The notes beneath the pieces were generated by a model. That model saw only the letters and a program-made list of their open reading frames with translations, did not search any database and was not told the origin of the DNA. DNA of 5,528 bases, taken from positions 1 to 5,528 of the forward strand of contig CAJVYE010000093.1 of the NCBI GenBank assembly GCA_913009285.1, given 5' to 3'. This document shows positions 5,524-5,528 of the stretch, in pieces. Each line of letters opens with the position of its first letter. Within the stretch, counting starts at the first letter, position 1. The DNA comes from an uncultured Nitrospirota bacterium. GTDB taxonomy: Bacteria > Nitrospinota > Nitrospinia > SZUA-224. The translations under genes were made by a program, and so were the position numbers.

Positions 5524-5528
5524 TTACT

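Overview
The window is the end of a low-GC metagenome-style contig. Its first ~161 bases are not biology: they are an Illumina TruSeq index adapter (96-161) preceded by low-complexity read-through noise (1-95). Genuine genomic sequence starts at about 162. The gene families and the many palindromic intergenic repeats suggest a Gram-negative anaerobe such as a member of the old Deltaproteobacteria, but nothing here fixes the taxonomy.

From 3709 down to 162, three minus-strand genes form a fatty-acid beta-oxidation cluster. They are, in transcription order, a ~600-residue acyl-CoA dehydrogenase (1907-3709), a thiolase (595-1740) and the N-terminus of a 3-hydroxyacyl-CoA dehydrogenase (162-451, cut by the contig end). 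Together they cover the first oxidation, the second oxidation and the thiolytic cleavage; hydratase activity may lie in the missing part of the third gene. The content matches the Bacillus subtilis fadNAE set, in the opposite order.

The most notable observation is that the acyl-CoA dehydrogenase carries one in-frame TGA (2879-2881, codon 277). The two halves are in the same frame, align to the family without a gap, and the downstream half has no ribosome binding site. I recall Cys at this position in some relatives. A short hairpin begins 15 nt downstream of the TGA, with its loop at +23 to +26, inside the range described for bacterial SECIS elements. The gene is therefore either a candidate selenocysteine-containing acyl-CoA dehydrogenase or one broken by a single nonsense change. 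All four gene ends visible here are TAA.

A 367-bp divergent intergenic region (3710-4076) holds a perfect 20-bp inverted repeat nested in a larger imperfect palindrome. It is followed by a plus-strand gene for a six-helix membrane protein (4077-4721), which overlaps by 30 bp, tail to tail, a minus-strand gene for a STAS-like plus winged-helix protein (4692-5276). The window closes with a complete ~180-bp MITE-like element (5345-5523). Every intergenic gap of real sequence contains a different palindromic repeat.
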